DNA of 64,000 bases, from the NCBI GenBank assembly GCA_963402885.1, contig OY727093.1:18956161-19020160 (forward strand), in the 5' to 3' direction. This DNA is from Antedon bifida. Lineage: Eukaryota; Echinodermata; Crinoidea; Comatulida; Antedonidae. The notes under the pieces were generated by a model. The model did no database searches, was not told where the DNA came from, and worked only from the letters and a program-made list of their open reading frames with translations. A program made the translations under genes and the position numbers. Below, piece after piece: positions 47,501 through 52,529 of the stretch (the first letter of the stretch is position 1; every line of letters starts with the position of its first letter).

Positions 47501-50469
47501 TAAAATATTTTTAACTCATGCGTAAGATAGTTGATTGACCTAGACAATATTAAAATCTCGGAGAAAAAGGAATACAGATAGGCGTGATGCGCTCCATTGA
47601 ATATGATGAGCAATAACGAAAGAGACAAAAATCCTATATTTTTCATTCGTGTGGCCATACGATGACGTCACAATGTCCGGTTAGCCATATTGATTCATGA
47701 TCCGATATCTACAACTCATCAACTTCCAGAATATGTAATTAAAAAAAAGTTCACCTCGTTGTTTAGAATCTATGACTGTTTAAAAAAAGGCATGATTTTG
47801 CCGAATTTTGACAAATTTTTTAACTTTTTCATCAAAAACGCACGTAAATTATCCAATTTAACGTGCCCGTATGACGTAATTTTAAGTCGAAATTGTTTAA
47901 AAGTTGGTAAAATTACTAGAAAAGGCTGAAAAAACATAAATCACGCAAAAAAAATTGTTTTCAACGCTACGTTCGCACCATGCGCGTAAAAAAATGCGCG
48001 CGCGTGGGAATTTTTTACATGCTTAAAATTACATGAAACGCGTAGAAAGTTGATTAGAAATTGATTTTTCCTATTTTGAAATTTTAAACGCGCGTGCGCG
48101 CGTAACTTCGTGTGAAACATGCCATTTTTTCCCCTTAGTCAGTTAGCGCAAGATATAACTTAAACTTTTGTCAAGTTTCATATTAAATTGTTATATGGTT
48201 TTCGATCTATGTTAAATACGCGAAATTCGTAAAAACGCGCGTAAGTCATGTTGCGCAACTCTGACGTCATTCAAAATAGGAGGTGCACAATTTCACGTAA
48301 ATGCCCACATGTTGACAAAGCTATGAAATGTTATGTTTACACGTTTTTGAGTTACGTGAGACAAAAATGACAGAAAGAAGAATACAGACTAGACATGAAA
48401 CTCGTCACTTTGACGAGTTAGTTATCCGCACGACAAACGCCACGCGCATGTCATACGTTAGAATTTTGCACAGAAAAAGATTATGGCATTATGACCTGAT
48501 CTGAAGAATATGATATGTTGTTAGTGCTGAATTCTGTCAATTTTGTGTCATATAGTATATACAGTATAAACAGTATAATCTGTATACATATTACATACAG
48601 TGTAGAATAGGTGAAATTACGGGACCCGCCATTTATTCCATTTTTTAACATGGCGACGGTATCAAAATGAAACACTAAAATAACAATTTCGGAAGGATAT
48701 TATCTCAGCAACAACATATTAGCGTGTAGAAGAAATTTGGATACGTAAAATATAGATGCGCGCTTTTTTAAATGTGATGAACTATGATGCAAAATATGAA
48801 AATACAACTTTTTTTATTCAACTGGCCATATGATGACGTCACTACATCTGATTGGCAAAATGTTCACATGAATTCGTATCTACAATCCAATAGCTTCCAG
48901 AAAACGTTTTAATCGTGATTATCACATTTTATTCTTACGAGCTATAACAGATTAAAATTTACTGTAAAGATAAAATTAATGACCCACGTAATTTAAATTT
49001 TTAGGCATGATGACGTTATAAAAATTAAAATATTTTTAACTCATGCGAAAGATAGTTGATTGACCTAGATAATATTAAAATCTCGGAGAAAATGGAAGAC
49101 GGATAAGCGTGATGCGCTCCATTGAATGTGATGAGCAATAACGAAAGAGACAAAAATCCTATTTTTTACATTTGTGTGGCCATACGATGACGTCACAACA
49201 TCCGTAAGGAAAAAATTCTGCATGAATTCATATCTACAACATATCTGCTTACATATTAAGTTAAAAAACTCGGGGGTAACGGTTGATCCTGAGGAGCTAT
49301 AATAGATTCAAAATAGGCATAATTTTGACAATATTTTGTAACTTTTGCAACTAAAACGCATGCAAATGGTCTAAATCAACATGTACGTATGACGTCATTT
49401 TAATTTGAAATGATGTCAATCTTTTTAAAAATGACTAGGAAAGGCTGGAAAATCACAATTTAATAGAAAAAACATGATTTTCATGCTGCGTGCGCACTGC
49501 ATGCGTAAAATTGTTCGCGCGCGGGAAATTTTGACATGCGCAAAATGTCATGAATGGCGTAAAAAGTTGATTAGAAATTAATTTTGCGCATTTTAAAATT
49601 TTAAATGTGCGTGCGCGCGTAACCAAAAAAAAAAGATGATGAAACAGGACAGTTACAAGGAGTTATCCGCTGAATGCGGATAACTAAAAAAGAGAAAAAA
49701 AAAAAAAAAAAAAAAGATCCTGACAATAACAAGGGGTTATCCGCCAAGTGCGGATAACCAATTACCTGAGCTGACACTCCATCCTTACACTACTAATTAC
49801 CTAAGCTGACACTCCATCCCTAAAATACTAATTACCTGAGCTGACACTCCATCCCTACAATAATAATTACCTGAGCTGACACTCCATCCCTACAATACTA
49901 ATTACCTGAGCTGACACTCCATCCCTACAATACTAATTACCTGAGCTGACACTCCATCCCTACAATACTAATTACCTGAGCTGACACTCCATCCCTACAA
50001 TACTAATTACCTGAGCTGACACTCCATCCCTACAATACTAATTACCTGAGCTGACACTCCACCCCTACAATACTAATTACCTGAGCTGACACTCCATCCC
50101 TACAGTACTAATTACCTGAGCTGACACTACATCCCTACAATACTAATTACCTGAGCTGACACTCCATCCCTACAATACTAATTACCTGGGCTGACACTCC
50201 ATCCCTACAATACTAATTACCTGAGTTGACACTCCATCCCTACAATACTAATTACCTGAGCTGACACTCCATCCCTACAATACTAATTACCTGAGATGAC
50301 ACTCCATCCCTACAATACTAATTACCTGACCTGACACTCCATCCCTACAATACTAATTACCTGAGCTGACACTCCATCGAAACAGTTTTAGGAATGAGAA
50401 TCCTTGGTTCTTATCCTCTTCAGGCGATAAAGGCTTAAACCATGTGATCTTCTGATTGCTACTTGACAT
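11719..50469 (-). CDS. PIKFYVE: PIKFYVE, 1-phosphatidylinositol-3-phosphate 5-kinase (34 coding exons, C-terminus not found)
   Basis: PIKFYVE phosphorylates PI3P to PI(3,5)P2 on endosomal and lysosomal membranes, working with FIG4 and VAC14 (family knowledge). I traced 34 exons from 50527 down to 11719 on the minus strand; every junction has AG/GT borders and matching phase, giving about 2090 residues from the ATG at 50469-50467. Order: FKPL-motif N-terminus, serine-rich linker, FYVE finger (exons 3-4), DEP (exons 6-7), TCP-1/chaperonin-like domain (exons 11-17), cysteine-rich CHK-homology region (exons 17-19), coiled linkers (exons 20-31), PIP-kinase domain (exons 32-34). The human protein has about 2100 residues, so the exons seen lack only the last ~150: the DLKGS, IIDYSLL and activation-loop parts. 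I searched the minus strand down to position 1 by eye and found none. Introns are about 0.1-3 kb except the first (8.5 kb). Exon 22 and the first intron carry unusual tandem repeats. Confidence 0.96.
12193..12296 (-). CDS. PIKFYVE: PIKFYVE coding exon 33 (PIP-kinase domain)
   Basis: Encodes DDRFILKQMSRLEFQSFQEF, including the FILKQ motif with the ATP-binding lysine, then GPQYFKYLTQAYEKN. Confidence 0.97.
12754..13408. mobile_element. MITE with about 37-bp terminal inverted repeats
   Basis: The left end GGGTATGTTCAGACTCACAG is mirrored at the right end with one mismatch over about 37 bp. Both flanks read ATA, a possible 3-bp target duplication. At 655 bp with no open frame, it is a non-autonomous DNA transposon. 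Its right end lies 17 bp from the PIKFYVE exon 32 donor. Confidence 0.88.
13426..13602 (-). CDS. PIKFYVE: PIKFYVE coding exon 32 (PIP-kinase domain start)
   Basis: Encodes FADNNAKFYCRIYYAEEFRN, then GEEAFIRSLSACMSWIARGG and KSGSRF. The ARGGKSG glycine-rich loop is intact. Phase 1 at both ends. Confidence 0.97.
13640..14418. repeat. Minisatellite of 30-bp then 34-bp units, next to PIKFYVE exon 32
   Basis: About a dozen 30-bp units (TATCTACTGTGGGCTAGTAT...) up to about 14040, then about eleven 34-bp units that differ by an extra AATG. It starts about 38 bp upstream of the exon 32 acceptor. An open frame of repeated MYLLWASILI on the plus strand is a by-product. Confidence 0.95.
14685..14762 (-). 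CDS. PIKFYVE: PIKFYVE coding exon 31
   Basis: Encodes DYDGVFSKSYDVFSSKTEPS and PHIEV, reaching the PHVELQF motif that precedes the kinase domain in vertebrates. Phase 1 at both ends. Confidence 0.9.
15375..15545 (-). CDS. PIKFYVE: PIKFYVE coding exon 30 (disordered linker)
   Basis: Encodes RVLQFLRTKSSSSLLVPPTK, in the place of vertebrate GMLSFFRGTAGKS, and later VDTVVYHVTDSEGGNKSLSD. Phase 1 at both ends. Confidence 0.88.
15963..16126 (-). CDS. PIKFYVE: PIKFYVE coding exon 29
   Basis: Encodes SEPYKIQLSEMQQKTSQSTS and then KRKLARESDDSSSSMARLT. It follows the conserved IIAYALS segment, as the vertebrate CKEYRNALEEL does. Confidence 0.87.
16178..16848. repeat. 15-bp minisatellite next to PIKFYVE exon 28 donor
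   Basis: About 45 units of GACAATGATGAGGAA with AAAGAC and GGAAGGC variants, ending about 6 bp from the donor GT of exon 28. Long open frames on both strands follow from the unit length being a multiple of three and are not taken as genes. Confidence 0.95.
16855..16950 (-). CDS. PIKFYVE: PIKFYVE coding exon 28
   Basis: Encodes DEHHPTPPCTVVPVIVRDQE and PSTIIAYALS (last residue completed by exon 29), matching VPIAVCEKEPSSIIAFALS. A 15-bp minisatellite starts about 7 bp inside the intron beyond its donor. Confidence 0.94.
17365..17533 (-). CDS. PIKFYVE: PIKFYVE coding exon 27
   Basis: Encodes SVAGTAMKNVFNFLSSSNFT, which aligns with STMKAIFANLLPGNSYNPI in vertebrates. Phase 1 in, 2 out. Confidence 0.91.
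17908..18024 (-). CDS. PIKFYVE: PIKFYVE coding exon 26 (acidic linker)
   Basis: Encodes DEIKKSEEKTIGNGSETKLN and DTNDEVGVDITNG. Phase 1 at both ends; only splice sites and open frame support it. Confidence 0.78.
18241..19890 (+). mobile_element. ACCTCCGCC-ended element, copy 2, with internal duplication
   Basis: Bounded by TACCTCCGCC and GGCGGAGGTA. About 100 bp (with AAGCCGGCGAGCAGTCTTAA) occurs twice inside, near 18500 and 19440, and each is preceded by a TTTGCCAAGTA/GTTTGTTTG segment, so the element is probably a composite of two nested or tandem copies. It lies in the PIKFYVE intron between exons 25 and 26. Confidence 0.65.
20064..20144. repeat. Inverted repeat with about 31-bp arms
   Basis: Left AAGGTCAATCAGGACAAAAA and right TTTTTGTCCAGATTGACCTT pair around a short CCCGAGG loop. 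Foldback or MITE remnant in the intron between exons 24 and 25. Confidence 0.75.
20227..20355 (-). CDS. PIKFYVE: PIKFYVE coding exon 25 (disordered linker)
   Basis: Encodes DHSQASPVFSSDLLADMSCS and ends VSSHNGEDKRG. Phase 1 at both ends. It corresponds in position to the vertebrate Ser-rich linker before STMKAIFANLLPG. Confidence 0.8.
22073..22640 (-). repeat. Dispersed repeat R1, copy B
   Basis: Reverse-complement match to copy A over its full length (for example ACCGACAGAAAACGT and ATAAGGTAGG segments). It lies in the PIKFYVE intron between exons 24 and 25. Family unknown; a DNA transposon remnant is possible. Confidence 0.7.
23168..23354 (-). CDS. PIKFYVE: PIKFYVE coding exon 24 (disordered linker)
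   Basis: Encodes SPSNVTPGVSHSPDNKGVSQ, then RLKRAATWSNELDLKPSGGD. Assigned from open frame, splice sites and phases; it lies in a poorly conserved linker. Confidence 0.82.
23826..24028 (-). CDS. PIKFYVE: PIKFYVE coding exon 23
   Basis: Encodes MLLDIEDSITMTKRIIHETV and VTWNIRLKELFQLVNSDRNE, corresponding to SLCEVLQAWNNRLQDLFQQEK. It ends with a basic, Ser-rich run and closes in phase 0. Confidence 0.92.
24550..24925 (-). repeat. 93-bp in-frame tandem repeat over the 3' end of PIKFYVE exon 22
   Basis: About four copies, the last degenerate. Each unit encodes RTRYLSQQDPDRLTEMAEHL-type sequence and holds an AG acceptor-like site (TTAATGCAG) 18 bp after a GTAAGT donor. The gap is too short for an intron between neighbouring copies, so either read-through or choice of one outer donor is expected. 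Confidence 0.85.
24842..24959 (-). CDS. PIKFYVE: PIKFYVE coding exon 22, shortest form; may extend to 24656
   Basis: Encodes SDQVHFRKHIDTMQSKLEIL and then DKLAEMAEHLLDKP. Its end is part of a 93-bp tandem repeat. Because 93 is a multiple of three, the frame stays open through two further copies, each ending at the same phase-1 donor (CCTG/GTAAGT): ends at 24842, 24749 or 24656 all splice in frame to exon 23. The sequence does not show which end is used. Confidence 0.82.
25270..25381 (-). CDS. PIKFYVE: PIKFYVE coding exon 21 (helical linker)
   Basis: Encodes TLLFSAVLENTLSFKDVDNN followed by LAKKISNLQQLSK. Conservation is weak but phases match (2 in, 0 out), and its position fits the coiled-coil linker. 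Confidence 0.82.
25545..25740 (+). mobile_element. SINE fragment (TTTAAAGAACCAAG core)
   Basis: CAGTGTACAC, then CTTTAAAGAACC and TTTTGAGTAGGGGTTA match 54441-54530 and, more loosely, 35.2 kb. Confidence 0.45.
25886..25999 (-). CDS. PIKFYVE: PIKFYVE coding exon 20
   Basis: Encodes YSSIVLREICFPPYPIYLKC and continues YAEYLKMIQRLSR, corresponding to YSPIRLLEVCVPLPKIFIK after the cysteine-rich region. Confidence 0.9.
26969..27147 (-). CDS. PIKFYVE: PIKFYVE coding exon 19 (cysteine-rich region)
   Basis: Encodes SMSFAKYLELRFYGMEYNRR and AEPCPHSLHRHHYQYFGYLN. The vertebrate segment reads SMSFAKYLELRFYGHQYTRR. Confidence 0.97.
27603..27774 (-). CDS. PIKFYVE: PIKFYVE coding exon 18 (cysteine-rich region)
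   Basis: Encodes YKCPSETCDASMVDHVRRFV and SILSWSWCRRCKQ, matching YQCPSMFCDTPMVHHIRRFV and LTYSWCRICKQ. The conserved CxxxxC, histidine and CxxC positions are kept. Confidence 0.97.
28135..29549 (-). CDS. PIKFYVE: PIKFYVE coding exon 17 (large exon: end of TCP-1 domain, linker, start of cysteine-rich region)
   Basis: At 1415 bp this is by far the largest exon, as in vertebrate orthologues. It opens with YHSRLEMSFLMDEFAMP, the end of the chaperonin-like domain. It then runs through roughly 250 poorly conserved acidic and Ser-rich residues to ILADYRARGSRI and NPWTVVMDFYGNNDIPLGLF, ending LERYCF. The acceptor used (AAAG/GTT) keeps the conserved VKKV segment in frame. Confidence 0.96.
30313..30407 (-). 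CDS. PIKFYVE: PIKFYVE coding exon 16 (TCP-1-like domain)
   Basis: Encodes TLMFFEGCPSKLGCSIILRG and ADQFELTK, nearly identical to TLMFFEGCPQHLGCTIKLRG in vertebrates. Confidence 0.97.
30858..30981 (-). CDS. PIKFYVE: PIKFYVE coding exon 15 (TCP-1-like domain)
   Basis: Encodes SVVARIGRFTDADLVTTVDQ and SIGSCHSFSIQQFQLPQ. It corresponds to the vertebrate LERISRMTQGDLVMSMDQL and GTCHKFYMQIFQLP segment. Confidence 0.94.
31770..31910 (-). CDS. PIKFYVE: PIKFYVE coding exon 14 (TCP-1-like domain)
   Basis: Encodes EHEYLKNYVHKISTLKPTVL and VVEKSVARLAQDFLLNCDIT, matching REFLKNYVQRIVDVRPTLVLVEKTVSRIAQD. Phase 0 at both ends. Confidence 0.97.
32413..32517 (-). CDS. PIKFYVE: PIKFYVE coding exon 13 (TCP-1-like domain)
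   Basis: Encodes PRILILKSAVEHQRVEHKFS and SIEPIVLQ, corresponding to PKILLLKCSIEYLYREETKF and DPIVLQ. Thirty-five whole codons. Confidence 0.95.
32537..32570. repeat. (ATT)n microsatellite
   Basis: Ten or so ATT units, directly upstream of PIKFYVE exon 13. Confidence 0.9.
32920..33060 (-). CDS. PIKFYVE: PIKFYVE coding exon 12 (TCP-1-like domain)
   Basis: Encodes MDIRYYVHIKKVAGGSLSDC and VVCTKNVAHRS, corresponding to MDIRQFVHIKKIPGG and VCTKNIAHKKM. Forty-seven whole codons. Confidence 0.96.
33446..33681 (-). CDS. PIKFYVE: PIKFYVE coding exon 11 (start of TCP-1-like domain)
   Basis: Encodes GWLDAEDLNEENGEKMAMER and LSSANYKHLVALLHQLLETE, clearly matching vertebrate LREENGEKQAMERLLSANHNH. Phase 1 in, 0 out. 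Confidence 0.96.
34342..34434 (-). CDS. PIKFYVE: PIKFYVE coding exon 10
   Basis: Encodes TGDNGTGPWELMFHQHSVPN and DPDEHQLR. Phase 1 at both ends. A decayed copy of its 5' half lies about 120 bp upstream in the preceding intron (34550-34596). Confidence 0.88.
34550..34596 (-). pseudogene. Decayed partial copy of PIKFYVE exon 10 with its acceptor
   Basis: Matches 34389-34440 (GACCAGTTCCATTATCACCT in the parent, GACCGTTCCATTATCACCTA here) including the ACACCTACAA acceptor side. A base is lost and the 3' half is absent, so it should not be a usable exon. Confidence 0.75.
35085..35400 (+). mobile_element. tRNA-derived SINE with conserved core
   Basis: A tRNA-like head (B-box-like GGGTTCGAGG), then GATGGGATGTAAAGCCGTTG, GTCCCGTGTAC and GTTAAAGAACTTGG. 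This core recurs in several metazoan SINE families. It lies in the PIKFYVE intron between exons 9 and 10. Confidence 0.65.
35644..35784 (-). CDS. PIKFYVE: PIKFYVE coding exon 9 (serine-rich linker)
   Basis: Encodes KSESVSDIEKSTTLSGSF and ends RRSLGSNSSER. Little is conserved, but both splice sites and phases fit (1 in, 1 out). Confidence 0.87.
36347..36467. repeat. Long hairpin, arms about 55 bp
   Basis: Left arm from GTTGATATAAGTTTGCGG, right arm ending CCGCAAACTTATATGAAC, loop GAAACAGAGAAAC. Related to the element at 50902-51067. Confidence 0.85.
36889..37012 (-). CDS. PIKFYVE: PIKFYVE coding exon 8
   Basis: Encodes AARHGNFPKEAFASDKVSLP and continues EPIWFREISDEGGNALG, corresponding to the vertebrate PSWFKDIKFD region after DEP. 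Phase 0 in, 1 out. Confidence 0.92.
37477..37588 (-). CDS. PIKFYVE: PIKFYVE coding exon 7 (DEP domain, second half)
   Basis: Encodes VQAVAIGQALLDAKWIECVT and then LFQDEYALYCQGE, the end of the DEP fold. Exactly 37 codons plus the shared nucleotide; phase 0 at its end. Confidence 0.96.
37985..38150 (+). mobile_element. Degraded copy of the 3.3-kb SINE in a PIKFYVE intron
   Basis: Shares GTTTCCGCCATACCAC, the ATACCATGAAAGC stretch, the tRNA-like GCATATCAAGAAGAAG segment and GGGTGACTTTTTCTCATTCT with the copy at 3.3 kb. It lies between exons 6 and 7. Confidence 0.6.
38224..38381 (-). CDS. PIKFYVE: PIKFYVE coding exon 6 (DEP domain, first half)
   Basis: Encodes LRDLWILMLKSGNGIEFQSH followed by RYRLRTYPDCIVGSQVVDWL. 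This matches the vertebrate DEP core (EFQDHRYWLRTHPNCIVG) closely. It ends in phase 2. Confidence 0.96.
38921..39062 (-). CDS. PIKFYVE: PIKFYVE coding exon 5 (linker before DEP)
   Basis: Encodes RTYSASSVESSIVGARNPFE and continues to HERELLLK. Phases fit both neighbours (2 in, 0 out). The donor AAG/GTGTTG is a weaker match than the others, so the 3' edge is slightly less sure. Confidence 0.85.
39656..39845 (-). CDS. PIKFYVE: PIKFYVE coding exon 4 (end of FYVE finger)
   Basis: Begins GSLRVCTSCCNVVLSYAQSS, supplying the last cysteine pair of the FYVE finger; it corresponds to GDLRACTYCRKIALSYAHS in vertebrates. The rest is a helical linker ending DLKYRRK. Confidence 0.95.
39942..40021 (+). repeat. 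40-bp tandem duplication
   Basis: GAATTTCCTCAACTCCATCA and the following bases occur twice in a row. The first copy is preceded by CAACGTTTCGAC, a sequence often seen at transposon ends. Confidence 0.85.
40370..40490 (-). mobile_element. tRNA-like SINE head in a PIKFYVE intron
   Basis: Minus-strand AGCTGTAGCTTGGTGGTTAA and GGTTCAATTCTGACC resemble tRNA A and B boxes. Same family as 11568-11640; between exons 3 and 4. Confidence 0.5.
40713..40902 (-). CDS. PIKFYVE: PIKFYVE coding exon 3 (FYVE zinc finger)
   Basis: Encodes YWMPDSQCKECYECGDKF, then RRRHHCRVCG and FCSRCCNQEV. The WxxD motif, the basic RRHHCR PI3P-binding patch and the paired zinc cysteines are all present, so membrane targeting should be intact. 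The exon ends in phase 1 within MGYTG. Confidence 0.97.
41495..41823 (-). CDS. PIKFYVE: PIKFYVE coding exon 2 (serine-rich linker)
   Basis: Rich in Ser, Pro and Arg, with an acidic run (EVEDDDDDDEIW), ending LSKIIERRGQ. This matches the region before the FYVE finger, where vertebrates have LSTVLKRLKEIMEGK. It joins exon 1 in phase 1, making a Glu codon across the junction, and ends in phase 0. Confidence 0.9.
42988..43762 (-). repeat. 35-bp satellite, left block (about 22 units), derived from a PIKFYVE splice donor
   Basis: Each unit on the minus strand carries GTGTCAGCTCAG/GTAATTAG, identical to the exon 1 border at 50361. Tandem and homogeneous, with a few single-base variants. It ends partway through a unit where the Helitron array begins. 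Confidence 0.95.
43763..45057 (-). mobile_element. Helitron copy h1 (3' end missing)
   Basis: Starts inside the element at AATAGGTGAAATTACGGGAC, so its 3' hairpin is absent; the 5' end abuts the CTAG of the next copy at 45058. Confidence 0.75.
45058..46870 (-). mobile_element. Helitron copy h2 (full length, with internal palindromic repeats)
   Basis: Read on the minus strand, the 3' end is a hairpin with one mismatch (AACTCGTC...GACCAGTT) followed by CAAATCTAG and host-side T, the Helitron hallmark. Near the 5' end (46560-46850) is an array of short palindromes. No Rep/helicase frame is present. Confidence 0.8.
46560..46860. repeat. Tandem palindromes inside Helitron h2
   Basis: Four units of about 60 bp, each with GATATTTACAATCACA and a palindrome of 14-bp arms (GGTTATCCGCAACT) around one A; the first unit has a longer spacer. 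A shorter variant (GTTATCCGCTACTAAGCGG) follows, and relatives close h4 near 49660-49757. Confidence 0.85.
46871..48388 (-). mobile_element. Helitron copy h3 (full length)
   Basis: The minus-strand 3' end has the perfect hairpin AACTCGTCA/TGACGAGTT then TCATGTCTAG. The 5' end begins TCTGTATTCTTCTTTCTG immediately after the CTAG of h4, an exact CTAG/TC joint. Confidence 0.82.
48389..49757 (-). mobile_element. Helitron copy h4 (5' part replaced by palindromic repeats)
   Basis: The 3' hairpin and CTAG at 48389-48392 are intact. The body runs to about 49621, then A-rich sequence and GGTTATCCGC palindromes lead into the 35-bp satellite. Confidence 0.78.
49758..50375 (-). repeat. 35-bp satellite, right block (about 17 units), running into PIKFYVE exon 1
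   Basis: Same unit as the left block. The last unit merges with the end of exon 1 (50361-50375), so the exon's own donor is one member of the array. Confidence 0.95.
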
Positions 50470-50527
50470 AGTATTTTTCTCTATCTTCTGTTTTGTTTTA
50501 GACTCTGAAAGTTGTTTATCATCATAA
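50361..50527 (-). CDS. PIKFYVE: PIKFYVE coding exon 1 (N-terminal, FKPL motif)
   Basis: The peptide includes WFKPLSPEEDKNQGFSFLKL, which aligns with the vertebrate N-terminal HFKPLTPDQDE segment. I chose the ATG at 50469-50467 because it is the only in-frame Met before this motif. The frame stays open upstream to an AG acceptor after a T-rich tract, so a further upstream coding exon is possible. The exon ends in phase 1 at CTCAG/GTAATTAG, the sequence amplified in the adjoining 35-bp satellite. Confidence 0.88.
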
Positions 50528-50901
50528 CTGAAAAAAAAAAGTTCAATGAAGATTGTGTTACCCATTAAGTCTGCTAAATAGTGTAATCATTTATTTTTAA
50601 TATAACAAATATTTTTATTCATAAATAGCTGGCTTACAGAATTATATTTAAATCCTAATCAATTGTGACTATGGTGTTGTTTTCTCACCGATTTAATTAT
50701 AGTGATTATTTGTTATGTTAAATATATTTTTATTAAAATACAAAAAGGAAGAAATCGGGCAATCGATTAAAGTGACTGCAACCAAAAAAAAACAGTAGTA
50801 CCTCATGGTTTATCGCTGAATACAATACACAAGAGACACGGATTAATGCATTTTGATACTATTATGATTATTGTTTTGAAGGTTTGCATGACGAAATCAA
50901 A

Positions 50902-51067
50902 TGTTGATATAAAGTTTGAATGCAGAAAGTCCAGGAAACTTGGAAGTTTCTTCCAAGTTTCCTGGACTTCTGAGGACAATCAAAGCATATTGATCGAAAC
51001 GTCGAGAAACTCAACAGTTCTTTTCAGAACTAATATACGTGGTGTACTGCAAACTTTATATCAATAT
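50902..51067. repeat. Inverted-repeat element related to the 36.35-kb hairpin
   Basis: GTTGATATAAAGTTTG at the left is mirrored by CAAACTTTATATCAATAT at the right. An inner palindrome has 18-bp arms (AGTCCAGGAAACTTGGAA), followed by GATCGAAACGTCGAGAAACT and sequence shared with 36.4 kb. Confidence 0.75.
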
Positions 51068-51466
51068 TATGATTATCAAACACAATCGATTCTGAAATAC
51101 GACGGTAAACAATTTAACTTAAATTTTACTAGTTTCTGAAAGATTTAAGTTTTGAAATTTGTAATATTAATTAATAAGCAATTCCAATCAGTTTGTTGCT
51201 CTCTGGTAGTAAGATTTGTCGCTCTGGTAGTACCTGGTGGTGTTTAGTATACCGGGTTGTGACGTGTAGTGAATGCCCCTCCTGGATAATGGTTGAGCCT
51301 ACCAGCGTGACACAAGGTCATGTGAGCTGTCCACGAAGGGCGGGACGGTCTCTTTGGATTTAAATGTGAATAAGGATACACACATTTTTGAGTACCGTGC
51401 ATATTACTACATCAGTCTCCATCTTTACGGCAGGAAGCCAAGAAGACGACGTCCACCAAGCTCAGA

Positions 51467-52005
51467 GCCTTTGATTCCCACTTTCATCTTAATCGGCTGC
51501 GCACTCATCTGAAGTTATCAAAACATGCAACACTCAGAGACGTGCTACACGCGGAGCCAGCCGGTCCGAGGACCAAAGAGGTAGAATTGAGCAGGGGTGT
51601 CGCCATTTTCTGCGATCCTCCCTCTTATCCATCGGTAGAGGAGCTACATCGCCTCCGGAGAGACGGATTCGAGGTGGGGATCGGGGTGCACCCCAAGAAG
51701 GATGTGACGCCAGGCCAGCTCTCCAGCCTGCGTTCAGGAGGAGATGCTGCGCTGTCTCCTGATGCAAGGCTTTTCTGCCCGGGATCACCTGGCGATTTGT
51801 CTGCATCTGAGGGGCAGCCGGGAGGACCCAACGGCGCAGATCTGATCAGAACTGCCTGAACATTCTGTAGTTGGCCCACCTCCCGAGAAACATCGGTATC
51901 ATCTTACATAACCGTGCTGATGGCTGATATAGGTTTAGGAGTGTCTTCCTCCTAACCTACTTCGGCTTCACACGGGCAGCCGAGAACTTTAACAGTGAGC
52001 AAAAG
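51467..52005 (+). pseudogene. Broken TatD-like metal-dependent hydrolase copy
   Basis: Frame 1 reads AFDSHFHLNRLRTHLKLSKH, with the HxH metal motif of TatD hydrolases, then FCDPPSYPSVEELHRLRRDG and VGIGVHPKK. A later frame reads QEEMLRCLL and AICLHLRGSREDP, then NIGIILHN and YFGFTRAAENFNSEQ, in family order. The segment expected between VGIHPK and QEE is missing and the frame changes at least twice, so it cannot make a working enzyme. It is visibly richer in G+C than its surroundings, suggesting recent arrival. Confidence 0.72.
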
Positions 52006-52218
52006 AAAGCGTGTCAACACATATACGACACAGATGACCGCCGCATGTTCATCATACGCCGTACGCCAGTACTTGACAATTAGTGTGCTACCGGAAGTAT
52101 ATATTATTCATATATTACGGTGAAATCGGTCGAGTCTGAAATCGGTCGCGTTTGAAATCGGTCGCGATAAAATCAACTTCCGGTATTTTGTATGGCGCGC
52201 CGCTAGAGCTATACTTTT

Positions 52219-52529
52219 GATGAAATCGGTCGCGTTTGAAATCGGTCGCGCTATTTTGTATGGATCGAGCGGGATGCATGCTAGAGCGGGATATACATTT
52301 TTCGTTTATATAGATTTAATTGATATTTTTTAGGAACTAGATTATTTATGTGGATATTTTTTACTTGGTTAATAAATATTTATTATCAATCATTAAATTA
52401 ATTTTTTTTTTGTATTTCACAGGTCTCGGAGAAGGACTGTGTCTGTTCAAAATGGCCATTTCTAAACACGTTTAAATATTATATTAGGCATATAATAATT
52501 TACCGATTTCAAGCGCGACCGATTTCATC
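52219..52529. mobile_element. MITE-like element with GATGAAATCGGTCGCG ends
   Basis: Left end GATGAAATCGGTCGCGTTTG and right end, inverted, GATGAAATCGGTCGCGCTTG agree over about 30 bp. Three more GAAATCGGTCG motifs lie just left at 52121-52170. Confidence 0.72.

Noticed and set aside
42988-50375. CRISPR-like direct repeats
   Set aside because: The 35-bp units are contiguous with no spacers and the host is an animal.
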